Positions 49,044 to 56,164 of a DNA stretch of 64,000 bases are shown here, piece after piece. Position 1 is the stretch's first letter; every line of letters begins with the position of its first letter. The stretch comes from Cardiobacterium valvarum (GTDB taxonomy: Bacteria; Pseudomonadota; Gammaproteobacteria; Cardiobacteriales; Cardiobacteriaceae): NCBI RefSeq assembly GCF_900460955.1, contig NZ_UFUW01000001.1:1362738-1426737 (forward strand), in the 5' to 3' direction. Made by a program: the position numbers and the translations under genes. The notes under the pieces were generated by a model. The model saw only the letters and a program-made list of their open reading frames with translations, ran no database searches and was not told where the DNA came from.

Positions 49044-49703
49044 TCAGACAGAGCCGGTTGCGGCCTCTGTCAGGCTGCGCAGCTGATAACGCGCATCCTC
49101 GAAGACATAGTCCTCATCGAGGCCCCAATGTATCCGGGTCAACGTGTAGGCGGCCGTCGAGCCATCGGCCGGACGCTGGTATTCCAGGTAGTGGCCGTTG
49201 CGGATGCGGTAGCGCCCGGTGTTGAAGCCGGGGTTTTCCTCGGCGAACGTCACCGCAAAGATGTCGTCCGGGAAACGGAAAGACAGCTGACGGATGACGG
49301 TAAAGGGATGGGCGAGCGCGGTGTTGAACGACATCGTTTCTTCATCGAAATCGAGGTTGGGCAGCTCCGCATTATTTGGACTGCCCCAGAGCAGCATGTT
49401 GGCCAGCGAGAAAAAGTCTTCGGCGGCGTGATAAGGACGCGCCATGGTGGCCAGGAAGGCTTGCCGCACGATTTCGCGCGCGGTCTCGAAATCATCGAAA
49501 TGATGGTGTACAGCAGCGGCAGCCTGATCAATGGTCAAAGCATCGTTCTGCCACAGGCCTTCCAGCGCCTCTGCCACAGTCGGGGCAATGCTCCGGCTGT
49601 CAGCGGCAGATGACGGCACAATCAGGTTGAAATCACGCAGCAACATCAGTGCCTCGGTGTTTTTACAAGAAACGTCGTTGCTGACGCGGTAGAGCATGGG
49701 CAT
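49044..49703 (-). CDS. YubB/DUF1281-like paralogue
   Basis: 219 aa. VSNDVSCKNTEALMLLRDFN and AHPFTVIRQLSFRFPDDIFA, with NTGRYRIRNG near the C-terminus, align with 33826-34509 and 46823-47362. Start at 49703 behind AAAAGGAGGCTGT (MPML; a second Met follows). Confidence 0.7.
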   Translation of the reverse strand: MPMLYRVSNDVSCKNTEALMLLRDFNLIVPSSAADSRSIAPTVAEALEGLWQNDALTIDQAAAAVHHHFDDFETAREIVRQAFLATMARPYHAAEDFFSLANMLLWGSPNNAELPNLDFDEETMSFNTALAHPFTVIRQLSFRFPDDIFAVTFAEENPGFNTGRYRIRNGHYLEYQRPADGSTAAYTLTRIHWGLDEDYVFEDARYQLRSLTEAATGSV

Positions 49704-49762
49704 ACAGCCTCCTTTTAAAGAAAGAAGGGGATCTGCCCGACGGGGCTGATACCCCGTGGGTG
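49704..49762 (-). promoter_or_regulatory. L leader of 49044 gene
   Basis: A: ACGGGG/CCCCGT. B: GGGG(t)AT/ATCCCC then TTCTTTCTTT. C: CCCCTT/AAGGAGG with one mismatch. Weaker pairing than most copies. Confidence 0.65.
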
Positions 49763-49794
49763 AAAGAATGACCGGCAAGCGGTCGGTGCAGCCC

Positions 49795-50442
49795 TTAGAT
49801 CGCGAACTGCGGCCGGTATTGCAGCGGCACACCGGCGCGGATCAGCCGTTTGAGGCGCATGTAATGCGCCCGGCGTTTTTGCTGGATGGCATGGCGGATT
49901 TCGGAACGGGCGGCGGCGAGCAGACCGGACGCCTCATGGTCAGAGCCGTAGAAGCTGCCGATGCTGAGATCATCCAGTGCAGGAATGGCGAAGTAGTAGG
50001 TCTCGCCATTGACCCAATCGACCAGGGTGGCGATCTCGGCCTCGAGACGGTGATACACCGCGACCTTCGTCGGGCGGGTGATGCGTTTGACCCCGTATTC
50101 ACGGCGGATATCGGCATGGCTCATGTAGATGTACCCCACTTGCCCGGAATCCCAGCGGTCGCTGAAGGGTGTGCAGCCTAATGCCAAGCCGCTGTGCTCA
50201 AAGCTGTAGACCGGTAGCCAGATGACGTCGCGCTCGGTCAGTCCCCTGTCAGCCAGGTGCTCGGCGAATGCCTCTTCGATGGTGGCAGGGGCGTTCGGGA
50301 GCATCTCGCCACCGAAAGTACGGCGGCGGTGTCGGGTACACAGGGTACTGCTGCACCAGGTGCGTGGGTTTTCCGCATCGTGGTCGGGATGGATCTCGAC
50401 GGTATAACCGCAGAAGGTGAAAGTTTCGAGGGGATGGTTCAT
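49795..50442 (-). CDS. hypothetical mobile-element protein
   Basis: 215 aa. TFTFCGYTVEIHPDHDAENP and YIYMSHADIRREYGVKRIT are of a type I know from phage and plasmid proteins of unknown function. Helical basic C-terminus (QQKRRAHYMRLKRLIRAG). Start at 50442 behind TGGAGACCGTC. Confidence 0.7.
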   Translation of the reverse strand: MNHPLETFTFCGYTVEIHPDHDAENPRTWCSSTLCTRHRRRTFGGEMLPNAPATIEEAFAEHLADRGLTERDVIWLPVYSFEHSGLALGCTPFSDRWDSGQVGYIYMSHADIRREYGVKRITRPTKVAVYHRLEAEIATLVDWVNGETYYFAIPALDDLSIGSFYGSDHEASGLLAAARSEIRHAIQQKRRAHYMRLKRLIRAGVPLQYRPQFAI

Positions 50443-50495
50443 GACGGTCTCCAAAAAAGGGAGACCGCCCCGACGGGAAAGGTCTCCCGTGGGAA
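50443..50495 (-). promoter_or_regulatory. L leader of 49795 gene
   Basis: A: ACGGG/CCCGT. B: GGGAGACC/GGTCTCCC, 8 bp perfect, then TTTTTT. C: CGGTCTCC/GGAGACCG, 8 bp perfect. Strong example of co-varying B and C arms. Confidence 0.88.
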
Positions 50496-50526
50496 AGGAA
50501 AACCCGCCGGAGCGGGTTATGAGGTT

Positions 50527-50700
50527 TTATGGCTGCTCGCCGGACAGCGCAGCCTGTTTTTTCTGCATCAGCAGTTGCCGCTGTTTCAGGACATCGTGGG
50601 CGCGTAGCAACAGTGGCAACGCGTCCTTGCCGGACAGGGCGGCAAAGACGAGGCAGAGATAGCGTGCGCAGAGACACGCGGACTGAAAATGAAAGCTCAT
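50527..50700 (-). CDS. 57-aa small protein
   Basis: Starts at 50700 behind CAGGAGAATACCC. N-terminal Cys/Leu-rich stretch (SACLCARYLCLVFAAL) may be a membrane helix; the C-terminus is Gln/Lys-rich and helical. Own L leader. No family recognised. Confidence 0.6.
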   Translation of the reverse strand: MSFHFQSACLCARYLCLVFAALSGKDALPLLLRAHDVLKQRQLLMQKKQAALSGEQP

Positions 50701-50766
50701 GGGTATTCTCCTGGGTTGGGAAAAACAGGAGAAACACCCGTTGGGGATATTTCCCCTGCGGGTGGC
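50701..50766 (-). promoter_or_regulatory. L leader of 50527 gene
   Basis: A: CACCCG plus GGGGA with TCCCC plus CGGGTG. B: CAGGGGAAA/TTTCTCCTG (one G-U), then TTTTT. C: TTCTCCTG/CAGGAGAA, 8 bp. Confidence 0.85.
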
Positions 50767-50824
50767 ATCACGCACCGGGCGTGATGAACAGATGGCGCTC
50801 GACAGATATCAGCGCCGGTGCGCC

Positions 50825-51202
50825 TTACTCTGGCGAGAAATAGAAGCCGGCGTGCTCAAACACGCTGACTTTGCGGACGGAACCGTCCGCTTGTACTTCA
50901 TCCCGGGCTACGCGCTCGGAGAGTGCGTAGCAAAACCCCACGCCTTGCGCGAGCAGGGCGTTTTCCAGAAAAGACTGGAAGAATGGCGCGCCGCCGAGCA
51001 TGGCGACGTCGGCACCGCTGTTGGCAGCGATTTGCGCCAGGGTGTCAGCACGGTAACGGAGGGTCTCGTAGTTCACCTCAGCCGGTGCGAAGGTGATGAG
51101 AGCGAGCACCTGAGCCCGGATTTCGTCTGGGATGGTGATAAAGGTCACCTCGGCCGCTTGAGACGGGGTCGGGGTGTGTTGAGTGAGGTTGATGACTTTC
51201 AT
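50825..51202 (-). CDS. hypothetical protein of a recurrent phage/plasmid family
   Basis: 125 aa. It starts KVINLTQHTPTPSQAAEV and has a late MLGGAPFFQSFLENALL followed by GFCYALSERVARDE, then GSVRKVSVFEHAGFY. I recognise this layout from phage and plasmid proteins but know no function; it looks like a small Rossmann-like fold. Start at 51202 behind AAAGGAGATATTG. First gene behind R5. Confidence 0.7.
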   Translation of the reverse strand: MKVINLTQHTPTPSQAAEVTFITIPDEIRAQVLALITFAPAEVNYETLRYRADTLAQIAANSGADVAMLGGAPFFQSFLENALLAQGVGFCYALSERVARDEVQADGSVRKVSVFEHAGFYFSPE

Positions 51203-51274
51203 CAATATCTCCTTTATGCAGATAAATGATAAAGGGAGACGCATCCAGCGGGATGTGTCTCCCGCTGGGAGTCC
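51203..51274 (-). promoter_or_regulatory. L leader of 50825 gene
   Basis: A: CCAGCGGG/CCCGCTGG. B: GGGAGAC/GTCTCCC then TTTATC. C: TCTCC plus TTTAT pairs with ATAAA plus GGAGA (1-nt bulge). Confidence 0.8.
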
Positions 51275-51300
51275 TGATTTTGTGATCAGGATAAGAAAGA

Positions 51301-51535
51301 ACCGTGGCAGAACCACGGTTTACTTGCAAAATCCTGCCGACGGGGTTTGCCTGCACAGAAGAGCATAATGGGGGTATCCAATACGCTTTTCCGATGCTAC
51401 ATCCCATGGTCAAGCAGGTGTTTTTTCGCCACCACATAAATTATGCAGTTGCCGGAATCACAGGCGAATTTCACATCTTTTCAGATGCTATGCGATCGCT
51501 CCGGCTCTTTTGCGTGTAAAGTTCGCCAACTATAA
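51301..51535 (-). promoter_or_regulatory. R header element copy 5 with attenuator module
   Basis: GTTGGCGAAC, GAGCCGGAGCGA, hairpin 1 CATCT/AGATG, CGCCTGTGATTCCGGCAAC (minus strand, ~51427-51530). Downstream, CGGCAGGATTTTGCAAGTA and an ACCGTGG/CCACGGT hairpin with T-rich tail (51301-51343) are shared with the R4 region. The promoter is less clear than in R1-R3. Confidence 0.6.
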
Positions 51536-51540
51536 GGGTC

Positions 51541-51925
51541 GCTTGTGGCTCCCCGAAACCATCTGTCACAAGGCTTTGGGGAGCCACCCGGGAAACCCGG
51601 ATGACTGACTACTGCGGGCTTGGCCCAAAGCTGGAGTATTTGTCCGCCCTCCGCTTCAGCCGGCGGTTACATGCAGATAACACTCAGGGCATCTTCGGTG
51701 AAGACACCCAATTGTGTTATCTGGATAAGATAGCACACATCAACCACATGAAGATGGCAAAGCCGTCACCGGCCTTACCATCGCTCATGAGTTTAAATAC
51801 AACGGGAATCATGGTTCCCGTTGCCAACTTTTCCAACGCCCCCGCTATCGAGGTACGCTGTTTAAGGTGTGAAAACAAGGAACCCCCACAAGGGAGTTCC
51901 CTGTGGGGTTACGAGAAAACTCAGG
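51541..51925 (-). other. non-coding stretch with orphan L-like leader
   Basis: A 10-bp inverted repeat GTGGCTCCCC/GGGGAGCCAC lies at 51545-51587. At ~51875-51908 an L-like set (A CCCCACAGGG/CCCTTGTGGGG; B AGGGAAC/GTTCCTT) stands without a gene behind it; only a 31-codon frame follows. I interpret it as a decayed leader-gene unit. Confidence 0.45.
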
Positions 51926-52597
51926 TCAAGCAAATTGGCTTTGCTCTTCCTGATACCTACTCCTCTGCGGGTTTTGCGAACGCGCAGGTTGATATTGCTG
52001 TCGCTGATGTCGCTGAGGCTGCCCCTGATACCCACCTTGCGGCGGATGTTGGGGGCGCCGTTGAGACTGCTGTTGCCAATCCTGTGACTTCCCTTGATCC
52101 TCGCGTTGCGGCGGTGTTTGGGGTTGTCTCTGGGGCTGGGGTTGATTGCGTGGCTGCTGCGGTTGAGACCGGCGCTGAGGTTGTTCTTCCTCAATAGTCG
52201 TATCGCTGCGCCATTCTGGCACTTCGATACGCTCACCGTCGACCTTTAACCATTTTATGGCCAAAAGACGACCGCCCAGAACCGCCTTCGCCTCTCCCTT
52301 GCGGGAGGTGTACGCTTTCGCGTACAGCGATCCAATCCTAAGACCGGCGAGCCAGTTTGGATCACCGCCGTTTCCTTGCGGCCACCCCTGTTGCAGGTGC
52401 TCAAGCACCTGCAACGCTTGTTGACCCCTGACAATAAGGTCGCAGAAGACCTTATTCTCACCATTCTCACCTTCGAGAATGGCTGCCTTTATTCCAATGA
52501 ATCGCCCTTTCTTGCTCTTTTCAGAGCAATGTATCTTGATTTCATTGATGAATGCCACCGCATCAGCGGTGAAATCAAAGAAGTTATTTTGATTCAT
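51926..52597 (-). CDS. DUF3577 (STY4534-like) ICE protein
   Basis: 223 aa. Residues ~5-110 match DUF3577: FFDFTADAVAFINEI, KVFCDLIVRGQQALQVLEHL, GLRIGSLYAKAYTSRKGEA and RLLAIKWLKVDGERI. The remaining ~105 residues are Gln/Pro/Arg-rich low-complexity sequence with repeated QPQ and PQRx units. The core probably binds nucleic acid (SSB-like fold has been suggested for the family). Start at 52597 behind CGGAGGTTCAC. The family is a PFL-type ICE marker. Confidence 0.85.
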   Translation of the reverse strand: MNQNNFFDFTADAVAFINEIKIHCSEKSKKGRFIGIKAAILEGENGENKVFCDLIVRGQQALQVLEHLQQGWPQGNGGDPNWLAGLRIGSLYAKAYTSRKGEAKAVLGGRLLAIKWLKVDGERIEVPEWRSDTTIEEEQPQRRSQPQQPRNQPQPQRQPQTPPQREDQGKSQDWQQQSQRRPQHPPQGGYQGQPQRHQRQQYQPARSQNPQRSRYQEEQSQFA

Positions 52598-52668
52598 GTG
52601 AACCTCCGTTAATGAAAAGGATGCACATGAACCCGACAACGGGGAAATGTACACCCCGTTGGGTTGAA
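52598..52668 (-). promoter_or_regulatory. L leader of the DUF3577 gene
   Basis: A: CAACGGGG/CCCCGTTG. B: GGGTGTACAT/ATGTGCATCC (two wobble pairs, 10 bp), then TTTTC. C: ATGTG plus CC pairs with GG plus CACAT. Very different sequence from the GGGGAAC-type copies. Confidence 0.75.
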
Positions 52669-52696
52669 TGTCCTAAGAAAAGGACTTTGGAAAAGC

Positions 52697-52830
52697 GATC
52701 GTCACGGCGATGATGCCGTTGCCGGATCACAGACGATTTTCACATCTCAAGATGAGGTGCTTTTGCGAAACGCCCCGGCTTTGCTGCGTTTTATTGTCTA
52801 CGCCTGACATCTAGCATTAACCTAGCAAAA
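52697..52830 (-). promoter_or_regulatory. R header element copy 6 with promoter
   Basis: TTGACG, 17-nt spacer with TGC, TAGGTT upstream; R6 has AAAGCCGGGGCG, hairpin 1 CATCT/AGATG, AAAATCGTCTGTGA, CCGGCAACG and hairpin 2 CGGC/GCCG. Nearly identical over ~90 nt to R7 at 57.3 kb in the opposite orientation. Confidence 0.65.
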
Positions 52831-52878
52831 ATCACTGCCAGCGTCAAGAGGTAAGAACTACCTCCCCGCAATACAAAG

Positions 52879-53535
52879 CTATCCACGTTTTGTACTGATA
52901 ACGGCTGGGCAATTTGAGCTACCGGAGGAAACGGGTGCCTCGCTCAAGGCGTTTGGTAGTTCCCCTGTTTCGGGACTTACCGGGAGATATAAATATTGGT
53001 ACACGGTTGCCCTGCTGATCCCGAAAAACTTGGCTAGTTGCACTTTTTTCTCACCCGCAGCTGCGCGTCGCCGTAAGTCTTCTACTTGCTCAACCGTGAG
53101 AGCTTTTTTCCGGCCTTTGTACGCACCTCGTTGCTTGGCCAGTGCTATGCCTTCACGCTGGCGCTCAAGAATTAGTGCACGCTCTAACTCGGCAAAGGCC
53201 CCCATAACAGAAAGAAGCAATTTTGCCATCGGTGAATCGTCTCCAACAAAAACCAATTGTTCTCTGTAGAACTCAACGCGGATGCCCTTCGAAGTAAGTC
53301 CATACACCAGCGCACGCAAATCATCCAGGTTTCGCGCTAAACGGTCCATGCTATGTACGATCAGGGTATCTCCTTCCCGGATGTAGGAAAGGAGTGCCTC
53401 AAGCTGTGGCCGCGCTCTGCTTTTGCCGGATGCTTTGTCTGTAAAAGTCCTGTCAAGATCAACTTTTTCTAACTGGCGCTCCGAATTTTGATCAAAGGTA
53501 CTGACCCTGATGTAGCCGATTCTTTGCCCTTGCAT
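52879..53535 (-). CDS. serine recombinase (Tn3-type resolvase/invertase)
   Basis: 218 aa. RIGYIRVSTFDQNSERQLE (catalytic Ser in RVSTFDQN), LIVHSMDRLARNLDDL (conserved Arg), and GAFAELERALILERQREGIA mark the catalytic domain and E helix; the C-terminal HTH is KKVQLAKFFGISRATVYQYL. The last ~30 residues are a Ser/Pro-rich extension beyond normal length. Start at 53535 (MQGQ) is preferred over a TTG three codons upstream. Upstream direct repeats look like its res site. Confidence 0.93.
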   Translation of the reverse strand: MQGQRIGYIRVSTFDQNSERQLEKVDLDRTFTDKASGKSRARPQLEALLSYIREGDTLIVHSMDRLARNLDDLRALVYGLTSKGIRVEFYREQLVFVGDDSPMAKLLLSVMGAFAELERALILERQREGIALAKQRGAYKGRKKALTVEQVEDLRRRAAAGEKKVQLAKFFGISRATVYQYLYLPVSPETGELPNALSEAPVSSGSSNCPAVISTKRG

Positions 53536-53599
53536 GCTGCTCAACCTCTAAAGTGTATAAATAGGGTCCTAAATTATTTCCGGAATGTGTCAGTAAAAT

Positions 53600-53680
53600 C
53601 AGAAAAGGACTCTAAATAGACATATTTAAATAACCAACAACTCTGTTTAATTAGGGTATACTCTAAATAGACAGTCAAAA
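53600..53680. repeat. res-like direct repeats
   Basis: ACTCTAAATAGACA occurs twice in direct orientation (53609 and 53659 regions), with a related half-site near 53550-53566. Spacing and location upstream of the resolvase gene fit subsites of a resolvase res region. Confidence 0.6.
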
Positions 53681-53785
53681 CATAATATCACAGTTGATAA
53701 TGAATCACCTGATAACGTAGGACAGAGTAATAGCGTTATGGATAATCAAAGAAATTAATTTATTTTGCAAACTTAGCAGCAATAC

Positions 53786-55069
53786 TCATTTCCCCAATAG
53801 TTCACACCGCTTGATCAATTGACGTACCCAACACAACTCGGGATCATTTCCGATCAACCTTTCCAACGCGTCGATTCTGAATTGAGCACTCGTGTACGCC
53901 TTGCGCTCGATATCCTGATAGATTCGAGTCAGCAACTCCGCTACCAGAGGTGGGCGTGTGGTTGCCAGCCCCATCTGGTCTTGCAACACCCGATCCACAT
54001 TTTTGCCATAGGGCATTTCAAGCGGAACAATATTGTGCGGCGCGTCAGACCCCTCATCCAGGCAAAAACAAAGACCTCCCTTGGCCGAGCCAAGAACCAA
54101 CGGCGAATTTGTTGAGATCAAGAATTGGCAGTGGGGGAAAGCGGCGAGCAGACCAGGCACAACAGTTTGCTGCTGGTACGGATGCAGATGTAAGTCGACT
54201 TCATCAATCAAAAAGATGCCTTCACCTAAGAGAGGATCTTCACTTTGCGGATTGGCCGCAGTCAAACGTAGCGCCATGTCACCCACTAGGGCTACCAAGC
54301 ATTTATCACCTTCTGACAATTGCTCGAAAGCAAGACGAAAGTCATCTTCCCCGTCTGCCCCCTGTGGCGGCACCGGCAGATCGTGATCCGGCATCACCAG
54401 GGATAAGGCTCTGAAAAACGAGCTCGATCGCTTCGATGATTCCTTAACAACAGACGATTTCTTTCCAGCTGACCGGCTATTTCTGCGCTGGTTCTCTTCT
54501 CCCAAGCATTCAGGCCCACTGAGCCAGGCAAGAAAGGCCGGGAAATCTGCATCACCGGGCAGTGCATACACGTCGGCAGAAAAAGGAGCGAGGAAATTCC
54601 ATCCGCCATGTTTGGCCTTAGGGCACAGCACAGCACGATGGACGGAATAATGAGCAAATACGGGCAGGGATAGCACCTCGCCTTCTGCAAAGTTGCTGCC
54701 CCGAATTTCCTGAGCCAGGTTCGACAAAAAGACGAGGGAAGTGCGACTTACTTTCGCATCCCGTATATTCCTTCCACGGCGTCTTTTTACAATTTGCCAG
54801 TGTGTTTGTTTATTCTTGCAACCGAGTGTCAAGGATAATTGGGTTAGCAACGCATCATTATGTATTTCTGATTCAGTGGGAAATTTACCTTTGCCATTGT
54901 GCATTCTTATACGGCTTGCCAGCCATGACAAAAGAATAGCTGTTGCATCCAGTATAGTAGATTTACCGGTTCCGTTAACGCCATAAACAATATTCAGTTT
55001 AGGGTGTAATGGCAAAGAAAGTTCTCTAAAACCGCGAAAATCTTGCAGTGAGAGAAGAGAAATATGCAT
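53786..55069 (-). CDS. AAA ATPase of the RecF/OLD-like type
   Basis: 427 aa. Walker A VYGVNGTGKSTILDATAI, signature-like QLSEGDKCLVALVGDMAL, Walker B IFLIDEVDLHLHPYQQQT and ISTNSPLVLGS (sensor/H loop). No fused nuclease or Toprim domain is visible. Such standalone ATPases occur in defence systems (Septu PtuA, retron-linked ATPases), but no partner nuclease or reverse transcriptase is adjacent. It sits between a serine and a tyrosine recombinase gene. Confidence 0.85.
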   Translation of the reverse strand: MHISLLSLQDFRGFRELSLPLHPKLNIVYGVNGTGKSTILDATAILLSWLASRIRMHNGKGKFPTESEIHNDALLTQLSLTLGCKNKQTHWQIVKRRRGRNIRDAKVSRTSLVFLSNLAQEIRGSNFAEGEVLSLPVFAHYSVHRAVLCPKAKHGGWNFLAPFSADVYALPGDADFPAFLAWLSGPECLGEENQRRNSRSAGKKSSVVKESSKRSSSFFRALSLVMPDHDLPVPPQGADGEDDFRLAFEQLSEGDKCLVALVGDMALRLTAANPQSEDPLLGEGIFLIDEVDLHLHPYQQQTVVPGLLAAFPHCQFLISTNSPLVLGSAKGGLCFCLDEGSDAPHNIVPLEMPYGKNVDRVLQDQMGLATTRPPLVAELLTRIYQDIERKAYTSAQFRIDALERLIGNDPELCWVRQLIKRCELLGK

Positions 55070-55173
55070 GAACGTCTATATTGCTCAGGAATGGTAAGCG
55101 TCCTTGGATTCTGGGATGGATGGCTCTATTTACCTGCTTGCTGTGTCTTCAACCAATTAGGGGAGTATGACAA

Positions 55174-56070
55174 TTATTGGCTTCTGCTGCGCGGATGATA
55201 TTGCTGATGCAGGGTTTTGAGCTGCTGCTGCTCCAGTTGGGCGTAGATTTGTGTTGTGCTGATATTTGAGTGGCCAAGTAAAATTTGCACGACCCGCAGG
55301 TCGGCACCATTGGCCAGCATGTGTGAGGCAAAGGCGTGACGTAAGGTGTGGACTGTAAAACCATCATCCAGACAAGCCTGTTGCGCGTACTTCTTGATAA
55401 TACGCCATAGTGTGGAAATATCCATGACCTGTCCCGTCTTGGTTGAAGGGAAAAGGACATTTGAGCCTTGTTCATGGAACAAAAGCATACGGCGTTTCAG
55501 GTAACGGGTGAGCCAGTCCACCGTGGTTTCCAATAAAGGCACCAAGCGCTCTTTACGACGTTTGCGGATGATACGGATCGTCTTCTGTCGTAAATCAACG
55601 TCTGGCAAAGTCAACAAACGCAATTCGGTGTTACGTATCCCGGTATCGTAGAGCAATTGCATGATGGTGCGATCCCGCAAGCCGAGATCCGTTGACGTAT
55701 CCGGCATCGCCAATAAACGCTCTAACTCTGCGCAGGTGTAAAACCGGTGAATCCGGTCCGGATAGCCAGGATGGGAAATAAATTCAAAGGGATTATTGCT
55801 TTGCTCACCAAGCTGAACCCGATAGCGGAAATAGAATTTGACAGCAGTACAGGTTTTGCCAATGGCGGATTCGGTCAGGTTTTCTTCCCGAAAATATTGT
55901 TGTAAATGTCTTTCTTCTAATTCAGCCAAACTAAGTTGGTGAGATACCGCATATTCGAGAAATCGCTTGGTATAACGGATATGCCACGTCGTGGTTTGCT
56001 GGTCCTGGCCCACGATATCGGTCAGATATTCGGCGTAAGCATCTAACGCATCAGTTTCTTCTGTGGACAT
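55174..56070 (-). CDS. tyrosine recombinase (minus-strand member of pair)
   Basis: 298 aa. Catalytic residues: Arg in LLYDTGIRNTELRLLT, HTLRHAFASHML (His-x-x-Arg), LLGHSNISTTQIY (His/Tyr nucleophile). N-terminal SAM-like core-binding domain from residue ~5. Start at 56070 has CCGGAGTCATTA; an alternative Met is at 56088. Divergent from the recombinase at 56165. Confidence 0.92.
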   Translation of the reverse strand: MSTEETDALDAYAEYLTDIVGQDQQTTTWHIRYTKRFLEYAVSHQLSLAELEERHLQQYFREENLTESAIGKTCTAVKFYFRYRVQLGEQSNNPFEFISHPGYPDRIHRFYTCAELERLLAMPDTSTDLGLRDRTIMQLLYDTGIRNTELRLLTLPDVDLRQKTIRIIRKRRKERLVPLLETTVDWLTRYLKRRMLLFHEQGSNVLFPSTKTGQVMDISTLWRIIKKYAQQACLDDGFTVHTLRHAFASHMLANGADLRVVQILLGHSNISTTQIYAQLEQQQLKTLHQQYHPRSRSQ

Positions 56071-56164
56071 TAATGACTCCGGCACCATCAAAGGGATGCA
56101 AACACAGTTAAAAAACATCTAGTTATTAGCATGTTAGCACTTCTAACAACCAGTGGAGTGCAAC
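56071..56164. other. intergenic region between divergent recombinases, possible att core
   Basis: 94 nt with TAGTTATTAGCATGTTAGC followed by GTTAGCACTTCTAAC (GTTAG/CTAAC inverted repeat). Short inverted half-sites around a ~6-nt core are typical tyrosine recombinase binding sites. No other function seen. Confidence 0.4.

Noticed and set aside
51601-52197. 198-codon plus-strand frame opposite DUF3577 gene
   Set aside because: Its coding-like Val/Ala/Asp repeats come from the antisense of the Gln/Pro-rich tail; no ribosome site.
34510-52668. L leaders as plain intergenic terminators
   Set aside because: Many sit between the stop and start with the terminator 3' arm complementary to the next Shine-Dalgarno and co-varying with it, which a simple terminator would not need.
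53950-54414. 154-codon plus-strand frame
   Set aside because: Antisense to the AAA ATPase Walker B region.
53786-55069. Septu or retron defence system
   Set aside because: Only the ATPase is present; no HNH partner, reverse transcriptase or msr-msd was found nearby.
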